A stretch of 64,000 bases of DNA from contig JALQPE010002292.1 in the NCBI GenBank assembly GCA_030407315.1, positions 1-64,000 on the forward strand. The letters are read 5' to 3'. This document shows, piece after piece, positions 9,375 through 19,738 of the stretch. Each line of letters begins with the position of its first letter. The stretch's first letter is position 1. The position numbers and the translations under genes were made by a program. The notes beneath the pieces are model-generated. The model did no database searches, was not told the origin of the DNA, and saw only the letters and a program-made list of their open reading frames with translations. This DNA comes from Asparagopsis taxiformis (Eukaryota > Rhodophyta > Florideophyceae > Bonnemaisoniales > Bonnemaisoniaceae).

Positions 9375-11537
9375 TTATCGGCGCTTCTTAGCCGTTCGTC
9401 TTTTAGACGTTTTCTTAGCCGCTTGGCGGTTCCGCTTACGGAAGTATCGGGAGATTTGTTCGTCAGGCACGTTGTGCCGTTGCGTCCACGTGGGGTCACG
9501 GTATCCGTACCACCTTACGAGGAACCACTCCTCATTATCGTCGTCGACGACATGGTCGATCAAGTCGTCTATGGCGAATTCCTGTTCTTCAGGTGGTTCC
9601 AGGTTCTGGGAGATAGCTCCCTGTTCGGTTGGAACATTTTGACTCGACGAGCGTCGTCTTCTTCCGGTGTTAGCCGTGTCACCCGTAGGGTTAAGCGGCT
9701 CAGCCGAAGTGGCTTCTTGGGATATTTCCATGCCGTGTGGTCGGCTTATTCTTCTTTGTCGTCGAGGGCGACTATTCTTCTTCGGGCTTGTTCCGGTTGG
9801 TTCCTTCTGGGTTGATCGGCGCAGCCGGGAGAACGTCTTGTTGGCGTCTTGGGAAGCAGGTTCCTGCATTTTGTCAAGAGTTTCATCCTCGGGGAGGTCA
9901 AGTTGAGTGGACATCGGCTGTGAAGCAGCATTATCCTGACGATGAATATCGGCCTGGGCCCCCTCCTTAAAGACGGTTCGTCTCGGACCGATACTCGGTA
10001 TGTCGGTTAAAGGTTCACCCTCAACCGCGGAGCGGGATGACAAAGGCTTGGTTACAGGGTGAATTGGGGGTTGTTCGGTTGGAAGAGGTACGCGCTGCGG
10101 GCTTGATGCATCACGATGTAGGCACTCTTCCGCCATACTCTGCACCGTGTAGGCGGTTTGGTCGTCGGTTCCCACCGCAGGTGCGGATGCTCCGTTAGAA
10201 GTTAACCGTGAGTGCGGTGTTTCCTGTTCAGGTTGTGGCGCATACGTCACGCGGTCGTGGCTAACTTGTTCGACAAGTCCATCCCGTTCTATGTGAACGG
10301 TTCGCCTACCGGCTTTCACGACCTTGAAAGGTCCTTGCGCTAGTGGCGTTAACTTGTTTCGTTCCCGTACCTCGGGGTTGTCAAGGTAGACGTAGTCGCC
10401 CTCCTGGAGGAGTCGTTTGGTCTTCCGGACTCCCCGGTCAAAGTCTCGCTTATAACGCGCTTGCGTGGCGTGTAGCCTTTGACCGGCCTTCTCAATTGCT
10501 TGAGCAATCCGTTGCAGGAAGTCCTGTTTCAAGAAAGCGTCCGGTTTTTGCCGTGTTCTTGTCGAGTGATGAAGGGAATAAGGGGGTGGTGGTCTACTTA
10601 GGATAAGGTCAAAGGGTGTCGTCCCTGTCGTGCGGTGCACGTGCGTATTGTACGCGTACGTCAACGCTGGTGCGTACACGTCCCAGTCATTCTGGTTTTC
10701 GTTTACGTAGTTGCGTAACATGTTCAACAACGTACGGTTATACCGTTCCACCTGACCGTTGGTCTGTGGGTGGTAGGTCGTTGTGAACAAGTTCTTTGTT
10801 CCAAGTTGCAGGCAAACAGCCTGGAAAAGTTTGGAAGCAAACTGAGGTCCGTTATCGGAGAGCAACGTCCTAGGGGGACCGTACTTGAAAATCCAGTGGG
10901 TGCAGAAGGCGACAGCCACATGGTAAGCAGTGATACTGCGTAATGGTACAACCTGTGTAAGCTTCGTGAAGCGACAGGTAATTACTAAGAGGTGAAGGTT
11001 ACCCTTCTTTGTTTTAGGCAGAGGGCCTAGTAAGTCTATAGAGACTTCTTCCAGCGGTGCTGAAGCTGGGAACAGTTTCAAGGTATTAGCGTGTCTACGC
11101 AACTTGAGTCGGTTCCTGGCGCAAGCCTGACAACGTTCAACCGTAGCGGTGATATCCGCGGCCATGGCCGGCCAGTAGTACGAGAGACGCATGGTCTCAT
11201 ACATACGGTTTTGTCCGGGGTGACCCGCGAGTACATCGTGATGACACATCTTCAACAGGCAGGGCCTGGGTGTTCTTGGTACAATCACTTGGTGGGAATT
11301 GTCAAGGGTGGATTTACGTCGCAAGACACCTTTGTCATCTTCGAAGAAGACAGTGTCAGACTTCTGACTTGTCAATACTTGTTGACAAAAGTCATCAGAG
11401 CGTTGCTCCTCGATCCACTCGTTGAGTGTGATTGGTTCGGAACCTTCTGTCTGAGGATGTGTCGTCATGACAGCTTGGTTTTCCTCCATCAGGGGGGTGT
11501 CAGCGGAAGTTCGCGCGATGAGTACATCAAGAACCAC
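9375..11537 (-). CDS. retrotransposon integrase with C-terminal chromodomain
   Basis: This is the 3' part of pol. It shows the HHCC zinc-binding region (HHDVLAGH ... CQACAR), then the DDE core: Asp in SIDLLGPLPK, Asp in LLSDNGPQFAS and Glu in HPQTNGQVERYNRT. A Pro/Gln-rich linker leads to a chromodomain (WFLVRWYGYRDPTW) and a basic tail. The listed start is a GTG and not a true initiation site. The same frame runs upstream with IPCYRRDEPVVLDVLIART, which continues the RNase H ORF after a one-base frame change. The normal product would be one polyprotein with the ORF at 11489-14085. Integrase inserts the cDNA; chromodomains in such elements guide it to heterochromatin (family knowledge). Confidence 0.9.
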   Translation of the reverse strand: MVLDVLIARTSADTPLMEENQAVMTTHPQTEGSEPITLNEWIEEQRSDDFCQQVLTSQKSDTVFFEDDKGVLRRKSTLDNSHQVIVPRTPRPCLLKMCHHDVLAGHPGQNRMYETMRLSYYWPAMAADITATVERCQACARNRLKLRRHANTLKLFPASAPLEEVSIDLLGPLPKTKKGNLHLLVITCRFTKLTQVVPLRSITAYHVAVAFCTHWIFKYGPPRTLLSDNGPQFASKLFQAVCLQLGTKNLFTTTYHPQTNGQVERYNRTLLNMLRNYVNENQNDWDVYAPALTYAYNTHVHRTTGTTPFDLILSRPPPPYSLHHSTRTRQKPDAFLKQDFLQRIAQAIEKAGQRLHATQARYKRDFDRGVRKTKRLLQEGDYVYLDNPEVRERNKLTPLAQGPFKVVKAGRRTVHIERDGLVEQVSHDRVTYAPQPEQETPHSRLTSNGASAPAVGTDDQTAYTVQSMAEECLHRDASSPQRVPLPTEQPPIHPVTKPLSSRSAVEGEPLTDIPSIGPRRTVFKEGAQADIHRQDNAASQPMSTQLDLPEDETLDKMQEPASQDANKTFSRLRRSTQKEPTGTSPKKNSRPRRQRRISRPHGMEISQEATSAEPLNPTGDTANTGRRRRSSSQNVPTEQGAISQNLEPPEEQEFAIDDLIDHVVDDDNEEWFLVRWYGYRDPTWTQRHNVPDEQISRYFRKRNRQAAKKTSKRRTAKKRR

Positions 11538-14085
11538 GGGTTCATCTCTTCGGTAACAGGTATTTCCTGGTGAAGGTCATACGCGAAGAGCGTGGGTATT
11601 TCGTCATCCACTGGATGGGGGTCTGCCCCTTCCGTTTCGACACGCGATAACGCGTCTGGTACCTGATGAACCCTGCCAGGACGATAGACTATAGTGTAGT
11701 CAAACTCCGACAGACAGAGTCGCCAACGACACAGGCGCCCTGACGGGTCAGTGATATTCATCAACCAACGCAACGCGTTATGATCGGACCTCACCACGAA
11801 CTTCGTTTGTTCAAGGTACGGCCTAAGGGTAGTGACTGCCCATACTACGGCGAGACACTCGCGCTCCGTCGGAGAATATCCCCGTTCAGGTTTGGTCAAG
11901 GTCCGCGACCAATATCCTACAGGACGATAGTCGTCGTCATCCTGCTGTTGCAACAGCGCACACCCTATCTGATACGCAGAGGCGTCTGTATCTACGATGT
12001 AGGGTTTACCCACCCTGGGCAAAGCCAGTATCGGTGGTTGCACCAGAGATTCTTTAAGTTTATCGAACGCGTGGCGTTGTTCCGCCGTTGGAGGACTTGA
12101 ACCGAAGCTCGGTAGTTTGTCTTTGGTCAACATCGCGTTGAGGGGGTGGGAGATATCCGCATACCCTTTGACGAAACGGCGGAAGACACCGCAGCTCCCC
12201 AAGAAGGAACGCATTTGCGTGGGGGTGGTTGGAAAAGTTGCTTTCGCGATAGCATCCGTCGCAGTTTGGGCGACCGCCAGCTTACCTGGCATAACAACAT
12301 GTCCGAGGTAGTCTACCTTTGCTTCGAAGAAGTGGCACTTGGCCAGCTTGAGGGTTACCCCTGCCGTCCTCAACAGTGTGAGTACCTGGTCCACTTGGTG
12401 GAGGTGGTCTTCCTCACTACGTGAGAAGACGATGACGTCGTCGAGATAGATAAGACATGTTTGCCAGCGTACGCTGCTTAGGATAATGTCAATCGCACGT
12501 TGGAACGTGGCTGGTGCATTCTTCAGCCCGAAGGGCAGTCGTTTAAACCGATACGTCCCAAGATGTGACGTGAAAGCCGTCTTATCCCGATCCTCGGAGG
12601 CAACGGGTATTTGCCAATAGCCTGAGTTGCAATCAAGCGTGGTGAACACGCGTGCATCTCCTAAGGAGTCTATGCAATCGTCCATACGGGGTAACGGATA
12701 AGCATCCGAGATGGTGATGTCGTTGAGACGTCGGTAGTCAACGCAGAAGCGTAATTTACCATCCTTCTTGGGTACCAAGACCACGGGGCTAGCCCATTCA
12801 GAGTTCGAAGGCTCGATGACTCCTTTTTCTAGCATGGAGATGATCTCCTTACTTGCTAGCTCCCTCCTCAAGGGTCCCATTCGGTATGGTTGCTGTCGAC
12901 GCGGTCGACTTCCTTCGACTATATCAATCCGATGCTCGGTTGCTTTAATGTCTCCAAGAGACCCGTCCCACATTGACTCGTGTTGCGATAGCATCGCTAT
13001 AATTTTCTCCTTCAACTGTGGTTGTTGAAGGTGTTCCAAGGATACATCCTCCCGCCATTGCGGATTCTCTTTCTCCTTGGTTCCCGTCATCGGGTTGGTT
13101 AGACTGATGATACGGTTTGAGCCGGAAAAGGATAACTCACTAGGGAGCTTTTGATCGGCTGGGCCGGGTGCTCGACGGGCAATACCGACAACCGTCCCCT
13201 TCGGGAGGTATCTTTCGGTCGAACCAAAATTAGTGAGAATGACAGTGAAGACTGTACGAGGAATGATTTCAGCAATGCCGTTCGGCATTGAGATCCGCTG
13301 TCGGTGGAATAGTCTTTCCTTGGCCTCAAGGAGGCTTAGTCCGCCCCCAGCACAGACAACCGATGCGGTTAATTGACTCATGGGGGGATTGGTGATTTCT
13401 CTTGCTAGCCGGATCCGGTTTGACTGGTGGTCCAGATCAGTACCCTGCGAAGGGTTTGGTTCATGTACATAGCAAGAAGAAGAGTTGTTCAATTTACTCA
13501 CGTTTTGCATCAGCAGGATGGCGATCGATCCACCATCGTGTACATCAATGCGCTGAGCGCGGCATCGAATTGCATCTACATGTGAGTTCATGATACTTGT
13601 TCCCAGGATAACTGGTACTGCCAGCTTAGGTGCTACAAAGAATTCTGCGTCCAGAACCTTACGTCCTAGCTGTATTAGCAGCTTGATTCTTCCTGTTATC
13701 CTGAGAGGATTACCATTGGCGTCTGCCAGTTGAGGAATGTTCCCGGTTTGCGCGGCATAGGTCTTCCATCCTTTGGGTAAGGTTGATTCTTGGACGACAG
13801 AAGGGCCTGAACCTGTGTCCATAACCATACGCATAGGCGTTAGAAGTGTCTCGGATATTCCGATGGAACCTAAAACCACGTAGTGGGCTGCCTTCAAAAG
13901 ACATGCAGCCTTTGGCTGAGAGGGGAGGGGATAAGGGATATCCCCGGTTGGTGTCTGGGTAGGACGGTTCAACCGCGTTGGTATCTCCGTTCCACCCTGT
14001 GGAGGTGTGGATGGTGAGATGTCCACCTTACAGCTAAGCTGTTCCACCTCCTGGCGGGAGCGCGACACCTCACTCCCCCCGGTTA
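11489..14085 (-). CDS. retrotransposon protease, reverse transcriptase and RNase H
   Basis: The protease signature MVMDTGSGPSVV lies near the N-terminus. The reverse transcriptase has the LPFGLKNAPATFQRA block and the catalytic YLDD in CLIYLDDVIVFS. RNase H follows with YIVDTDASAYQIGCALL and VVRSDHNALRWL. The frame is -1 relative to gag and already open through the gag stop, so it would be translated by -1 frameshifting or, less likely, by reinitiation; no ATG opens it. It ends at 11489 in a frame that runs out of homology after the RNase H tail (DLHQEIP), whereas the integrase frame picks up there. One base has probably been gained or lost near 11,550. Confidence 0.9.
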
Positions 14086-15915
14086 GTTTTCCGACGAAGT
14101 GTCGGATGATTCATCTGAAGATGCCAGGGCATCAACTGCGGTTTCCGCCGAGAGAGACGAACCTATACTCCGTTGAAGTCCGGAAACCGGATTGGCTTGG
14201 TCAGCGACGGGGTCGTCCTCGGCAAACGCGACCATGCGTGGAAACGGTTTCTGCCGTTGGATAATCGTCTTTGCAGGGACCTGCTTCTTCTTGAACTTGT
14301 CAAATTGCCGTTGCTGTCGGCGCATGACTTGTTCCGGTTCTTGCTGGTATGCATAGTTTGCGAAAGCGAAATACATTCCTACGGAACGGGAGAGATACGG
14401 GCATGTGTACAGCACGTGACCGGGTTGCCGGCATCCGGAGCAACGCCAATTGACCGCACCCTTCGGGATCATGGACTCGGCAAGATTCACATGATCTTCG
14501 GTGAGGGGTGGTACTTCCATCGGCGGTGCCTCCGCGTTCGGACCCACAGGCAGTGGTTGTAACGTCTGCGACGTAGTTGCTTCTCTCCTCATTCCGAGGT
14601 CTTCTCTAGCCATGGTGGCTAGTAACGCTTTGCGTTTCCGTTCGGCGAGTTCCCTACTAGGGTACATCTTGGGCTTAGCCGTGTCGGCTGTGGTGGCTCT
14701 TAGGGAATCCCCGAGTCCTTTTGCCAGATTGCGCACAGCAAGGAAATCTTCGCCGTCTCGGCCAACGGTGACCTTCACGGTGTCTTTTACCCCCGGGCGT
14801 AGCCCTTTGAGGTAGTAGTTTACCAAGTCTCTTTCAGAGAAAACATCAGCACACAACAGTGCGGCCTCTTGCAGTCTGTCGGCGTATTCTGCCTCATCTT
14901 CGTGAGGTTCTTGTTTAATACGCGTGACCGCGTCGTAGGCGTCAGCGAAAACTGTATCCGTTGCATAACGAGAAAGTAAAGCATGGACGGCCTGTGGCCA
15001 CGTTATCTGCTGGTGCAGTTGATTTAGCAACTTCCTTTTCCGAGATTCGGACGCGATGAATCGTTGCGCATCTCCTTCAAGGAAATAACGTAGCAACTTT
15101 GTTGCTATTCCTTCTGATACTCCGCAGGAGTCACAAGCATCTTGGTACTCGGCGAGGAATCGAAGTATATCGATGGGTTGCGTTCCATCGAACGGCGTCA
15201 AGGACGCATTGAAGTTCCGAATCTTTTCCGTTATCTTGTAGAGACTTCTACTCTTTCCGTTCGGAGCTTCTGTCGATGACGACTTGTCTTGTAACCGGTA
15301 ATACCGGTAGGATACTACACGATCGAACGCGGGTTCGCGGGCTCTTAAAGGAGTTAAGCCTGGTTCCAGGGGTCCTTCTTCTATTTCGAATGGATCCGAA
15401 GGTGTATCACCAAACCCAAAGACTGGGTCACCCATGTTGGGATTTCGACTTGGTACCGGACGGGCGAGAGACTCGCTGAGTAAGTCCACTCGATCTGATA
15501 AACGTCTGGTGACGTCCACGACCTTGTCGAGCTTCTCGGCTTCCACAGCTACGCTGTTCTCGGCAGTGCCGTCTTGTTGGTTCCAAAGCCCTTGGTGCTG
15601 ATGATCGCCGGGAGAAGAGCTAGCGTAGCTTCTCCTTTGTAGGTCAGTGACCTTCTTCTCCAGCCGGATAACCCGTTGTAGAAAATCCACACGGATAGAC
15701 TTCCACGTTCCCGAAAAGACTTCTACTTCTTTCTCATCTACCACTTCGTGGCAAATGGCTTTCAGCTTGGGTGCAAGCAAATCAATCGTGTTATCCACGA
15801 GAGTTGAGACGAGATCGCCGTGTCGGTCATCGAGGGTGTCCTCAACAGCTTGGCTGATCTCATCACGCATCTCTTTCAATTTATCATTGAGAATCTTGTC
15901 TGCATACTCATGCAT
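14083..15915 (-). CDS. retrotransposon gag with CCHC zinc knuckle
   Basis: A 610-residue product with ATG at 15915. The N-terminal part is helical and charged. The central part contains the retrotransposon gag-type region (FLAEYQDACDSCGVSEGIAT ... YFLEGDAQRFI). The zinc knuckle near residue 510 is CSGCRQPGHVLYTC, matching C-x2-C-x4-H-x4-C. It would form the particle shell and package RNA. The stop codon TAA at 14083-14085 lies inside the open pol frame. The sequence just before it is TCGGAAAACTAA, a run that could slip by -1, though it is not a textbook slippery heptamer. Confidence 0.85.
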   Translation of the reverse strand: MHEYADKILNDKLKEMRDEISQAVEDTLDDRHGDLVSTLVDNTIDLLAPKLKAICHEVVDEKEVEVFSGTWKSIRVDFLQRVIRLEKKVTDLQRRSYASSSPGDHQHQGLWNQQDGTAENSVAVEAEKLDKVVDVTRRLSDRVDLLSESLARPVPSRNPNMGDPVFGFGDTPSDPFEIEEGPLEPGLTPLRAREPAFDRVVSYRYYRLQDKSSSTEAPNGKSRSLYKITEKIRNFNASLTPFDGTQPIDILRFLAEYQDACDSCGVSEGIATKLLRYFLEGDAQRFIASESRKRKLLNQLHQQITWPQAVHALLSRYATDTVFADAYDAVTRIKQEPHEDEAEYADRLQEAALLCADVFSERDLVNYYLKGLRPGVKDTVKVTVGRDGEDFLAVRNLAKGLGDSLRATTADTAKPKMYPSRELAERKRKALLATMAREDLGMRREATTSQTLQPLPVGPNAEAPPMEVPPLTEDHVNLAESMIPKGAVNWRCSGCRQPGHVLYTCPYLSRSVGMYFAFANYAYQQEPEQVMRRQQRQFDKFKKKQVPAKTIIQRQKPFPRMVAFAEDDPVADQANPVSGLQRSIGSSLSAETAVDALASSDESSDTSSEN

Positions 15916-17199
15916 AAGTCGGTAGACTCCTTCCTCAGTGACGAATTCTTGGGTTGAACCTCCCCGATGGGGTCTGACTCGGAGTCAGAATGTTCCGGAG
16001 ACTTGTCCGATGGCATCACTTCTACTCTTGTTCAATGAGCTCACGTCTCACGACGAGTTTACTCTTCTTGAGTGGTTTCGGTGTGTCGCCGGTCGGCTAA
16101 GATGTCGGTAAGATTCTAGGTCGAGAGACCAATGTAGTAGGTAGAAAATCCGCAAAGCGGCAAAACCACCCTACAGGTGTCCCGAGCCTCGGTAGTGTGG
16201 TAGAGCAAGCGAATCTTGCGTCAACCGCCAATAGCGAGTATACCCCGAAAGGTCTGCCGGTAATACCGGGTGAAGGTTGGGGGGTGCTCACGCACAAAGT
16301 GCGTATTGATGGAGCGAAAGACGTAACCCGTCGAGCTGTATAGCTAAAGCTAATTCGTCCTGGAAGGATGGAATAGAGCAATGCAAACACTGTTCAGTGG
16401 AGTCGTAAATTCCACGTGAGTTTACGTTACCTCTAAAGGTTAAGCACTCTGGCTAATCCAGAGGCATTTTATACTAAACTAAGTTACTGTAAACAGTTAG
16501 GGTAGGTAGACAGTTAGGAATAAATATCCTTATGTGCACCAATCAGATCCCTGATTATGGCGACTGCGGGAGCCCGCGAGATCACCGACTGTTAGTGTTA
16601 CAGTGTAAAGTTAGCTGAGTCAGCTTAGTTAAAATTTGCCCCTTGTGGGGTCTTTAGTTGTCCCAATGGGTCCCTCTCCCTCACTGGTCTGAGGTACAGC
16701 GAGGCTGTTTCCATTGGTTATTCCTGAACCGGGGTCGTCCAATAGGATGTCGACACGACCCCACCAGGGCAGACCACTCCGTGGTATGACACTGAACTCA
16801 AAACAATGCTCATCTATCTAATTGAGGGCGTTGTCTAAATTGGTATCTTACCTATCTGCGATTTCAGGAGGATTGATATGTCTCAAACTGATATCCCTGA
16901 ACTACGTCTAGCCTGGTGACACTCCCAGTCCTATTCGATAAATTTCCTTTTTTGATCAGGTGGCCCAATGAAAATATTTTCAGTAATTTGAAAATATTTT
17001 AAAAAGCAGCATGTGTAACAAGTACGTGTGTGATGGCGTTGCTAGCCCGACAGCCAGTCGATAGTCTGGTCCGTTGTGGCCCCACAGCTGAGCCGAAGAC
17101 AACAGTTACGTGGGATCACTTCGGATCCGCTCGGCGAGCCAATTCGCAACTGCAAGCCGCTGCCACCATCTGTCCACACCGTCCTATATTTCGCTCTCA
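15916..17199. other. retrotransposon leader / possible 5' LTR and homeobox gene promoter
   Basis: No protein-like frame exists here. The right part must carry the promoter of the plus-strand homeodomain gene at 17200. The left part should hold the leader and 5' LTR of the minus-strand retrotransposon. A minus-strand TATA box and a small hairpin near 16450-16473 fit that. I could not mark LTR ends or find a second copy. Confidence 0.4.
16467..16473 (-). promoter_or_regulatory. candidate TATA box of the retrotransposon
   Basis: The minus strand reads TATAAAA here, about 550 bp upstream of gag, in the position expected for an LTR promoter. Just downstream (16447-16463) is a perfect hairpin CTCTGG-CTAAT-CCAGAG. 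It is a motif match only, with no second LTR copy to confirm it. Confidence 0.35.
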
Positions 17200-19536
17200 A
17201 TGACTAAGCCAGATCTCGACGGTAGTGAAGCAGCCATCGTTGCCGCCACAGCCGCCGTCCAGAGTGCGCCATTGGATTCTTTTGCGCCTGATACGGAGTT
17301 GAGAGACATCAAGCAGCTGCCCATTCGCGCCCAGTATTCCACCGCTCCGCCCACTCATTCCGACCATGACAACCCCGACGATCATCATACTGTCGCGCCC
17401 ATGGATGCCGACCAAGACGTCCGCGAGGTGACTGATGGTGAAGTAGAAACTGCAATCAACGAATCAGACGACACACCAGAACATGCCCAGTTACCAGCAC
17501 ATTCAGACCACCATCACGATTCACAACACGCCCAAGAAGTTCCTGTTGAGCAAGCTGTTCATGACGAAACAGTAGAAAACAGTGCATTAGATGATGAAAT
17601 TCATGAACATGACCCCCAACAACCACTTGAGGACGTTGGAACCGATGAACAACAGGTTGAACATTTGCAAGAACAGCGAGAAGAAAACATGCACCAGCAT
17701 CATCACGACGTTGCCCACGACCAGTCTCAGATGCCTGACGACCCCGCTCACAATTCTCAACATATTCATGAGCAAGAGCTTGCCCACGAGGAACTCCATG
17801 AGACAGAACACACTCATGACCAAGAGCCCACTCATAAGTTGGAACCCACTCAGGACGATGAACACGTCCCTGAGCAGGGCCAGGAAGAGGAGAAGGACCA
17901 ATCCCATGTTCATGAACAGGAATTAGCTGACACGCAGGAGCATGATCAAATGCACAACGTCGCTGTCGTTGAACAAGAACATGAACACCAGCAATCCCAC
18001 GTACAAGACCACCAAGAATTGCAACCTCGAAACTCACATCAGTCTCAAGGACAACATACCCAGCACCATCATGAACTAGAGCAGCAGGATGCATTGCAGT
18101 CTCAAGAGCACCAACCCACTCAAATCGATACCGAATCTCATGCCCAGGCAGCCGACCAATCCCAACTGAACGAACACATGCAACATGCTGATCAAGGTCA
18201 AAACTCGGAGCAACCCGAACAACATGAGCCGATCCAGGAACACATGCAGGGGCAAGATCATTCTCATGGGGAAGTCCAAGCTCAGGATCATCTCCCTGTA
18301 CCTCCAGGAGAAGCGCAAAGCAAAGCTTCCCCTGAAGACGTGATTGCAACAGCCGAACAAGTTGCCATAGAACATGAGCAGCAGCGACGATTCAGGATAT
18401 TATCAATGCAGGAAGAGCAGCGCCGCTATCAGGAGCATTTTGTTCAAGATGAAGAACGTCGCCGGGCAGATGCACAAAGATCGGTTTCGCGCCGAGGTCC
18501 AGAAAGATACCATGCTTCCGGTGAACAGCTCCGATTTCTCGTGGATGCATTTGAAGAGGAGCCGAATCCTTCGGCTTCCACTCTGAACTATCTCTCCGCA
18601 ACGATTGGCATGCCCATGCACAATCTTGTTCTATGGTTCAAGAATCGAAGAGCAAGGCACAAGAAAGCACATCCTTCTCAGGCACCGAAGAATGGCCGTA
18701 GGAGCTATGTGAAGAGTGGTATATACTCCAGGAATCGGATGAAAAATAAGTCAGCGATATCCCACCAGTCTCCAATCGTAGCATCCCCATTACACTCGGC
18801 TCATGTAGATGTACAACATCAAATGATGCTCCCGGAACCGGTGCACTCAGTTCCAGAAGTACCGCCTATTCGTCAAAATCTGAAAACAATACCATTGGAG
18901 GCAGCTAATACAAAGCGGCGAATGGAAGACGTTCCATCTAGTATGCAGAATTTTCCAAAGAGGGCGCGCTTCTCGGGTGTGAAAGAAGTTATTGGTGAGG
19001 ATAATCCATGTCGTGACTGGGGGCCTCAAGATTGCCATCAGCGGTGTTTGGAATTCTTTATCAAGCGAACAGGTGGATGTCCCCCAGAACAGATTGAAGC
19101 AGTGAGAAGAGTCTCATCGGAGTTTTTCATTTCAGAGATTCAAAGCGGATTCACTCTGACAAGTGCGATGCAACCCTTGGAGATGAGTGTGGGTGTATTA
19201 GATACCATAATGGATAAGGCCCCAGCTGAGGGTGCTCCAAGGTTGAGTTCAGGATCACGCATCATGATACGTGAGTACCTCGCGCAGATCCGTAGTGGTC
19301 AGGCTGCAATTGTTACCACGGGGGAGTCGGTTGCAGATGGTACAGAAGAAGCTTTACCTGAAACTGGCAATGCGCCTGTACAAGAAGTGGAAGATGTTGC
19401 GGACCAAGTGATCGATTCAACAACTGAGCATCCGTCAGGAGCAGCGGCAGAACCTGAGCAGGAGCTTGTGACCGAAACCCAGTCAGAAGAAGTTGCAGAG
19501 CCTGCTGCCGAAGCACCTATCGAAGCGCAAGGGTAG
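17200..19536 (+). CDS. homeodomain transcription factor with long acidic His/Gln-rich N-terminus
   Basis: Single-exon gene of 778 residues from ATG at 17200. The frame is open 30 codons further upstream but without another ATG. Residues 1-430 are low-complexity, dominated by Glu, His, Gln and Asp, and likely disordered. The homeodomain lies at about residues 432-491. Helix 3 reads NLVLWFKNRRARHKK, with the invariant Trp48, Phe49, Asn51 and Arg53 and a Lys at position 50. Lys50 in other homeodomains favours TAATCC-type sites. A second conserved-looking region near residues 600-690 (DWGPQDCHQRCLEFFIKRT) was not recognised. The C-terminus is again Glu/Ala-rich. It should act in the nucleus. The homeodomain call is firm; the target genes are unknown. 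Confidence 0.85.
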   Translation: MTKPDLDGSEAAIVAATAAVQSAPLDSFAPDTELRDIKQLPIRAQYSTAPPTHSDHDNPDDHHTVAPMDADQDVREVTDGEVETAINESDDTPEHAQLPAHSDHHHDSQHAQEVPVEQAVHDETVENSALDDEIHEHDPQQPLEDVGTDEQQVEHLQEQREENMHQHHHDVAHDQSQMPDDPAHNSQHIHEQELAHEELHETEHTHDQEPTHKLEPTQDDEHVPEQGQEEEKDQSHVHEQELADTQEHDQMHNVAVVEQEHEHQQSHVQDHQELQPRNSHQSQGQHTQHHHELEQQDALQSQEHQPTQIDTESHAQAADQSQLNEHMQHADQGQNSEQPEQHEPIQEHMQGQDHSHGEVQAQDHLPVPPGEAQSKASPEDVIATAEQVAIEHEQQRRFRILSMQEEQRRYQEHFVQDEERRRADAQRSVSRRGPERYHASGEQLRFLVDAFEEEPNPSASTLNYLSATIGMPMHNLVLWFKNRRARHKKAHPSQAPKNGRRSYVKSGIYSRNRMKNKSAISHQSPIVASPLHSAHVDVQHQMMLPEPVHSVPEVPPIRQNLKTIPLEAANTKRRMEDVPSSMQNFPKRARFSGVKEVIGEDNPCRDWGPQDCHQRCLEFFIKRTGGCPPEQIEAVRRVSSEFFISEIQSGFTLTSAMQPLEMSVGVLDTIMDKAPAEGAPRLSSGSRIMIREYLAQIRSGQAAIVTTGESVADGTEEALPETGNAPVQEVEDVADQVIDSTTEHPSGAAAEPEQELVTETQSEEVAEPAAEAPIEAQG

Positions 19537-19738
19537 TGAAAATAGCTGTCCACCAACTTTGTGATGAATATTCTGTCTTTACTAAAGCGGGACGGTTAAT
19601 TTGTAGTATCGCCCTATATCTATTTTTCCAATATGGATACAAGTCAACGCAGTAAACATTAGAGTGAATAAAGTTGAAGATTAATGGTTTGCGACATCAA
19701 TGAAAATGATCATTGGGAACTGACGATCAACGCGGCGA

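Larger units (their letters stand above)
9375..15915 (-). mobile_element. Ty3/gypsy LTR retrotransposon, chromovirus type (coding part)
   Basis: Gag, protease, reverse transcriptase, RNase H, integrase and a C-terminal chromodomain occur in that order on the minus strand. This is the domain order of Ty3/gypsy elements, and the chromodomain places it with chromoviruses. Flanking LTRs, a primer-binding site and target-site duplications were looked for by eye and not found. The element could be truncated at its 3' side, where an unrelated convergent ORF cluster sits. Gag and pol are in different frames, and pol has one further frame break near 11,550, so the copy is probably not autonomous. Confidence 0.9.

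Noticed and set aside
17110..17199. Upstream extension of the homeodomain protein
   Set aside because: It begins with GTG, not ATG; the first ATG in frame is at 17200.
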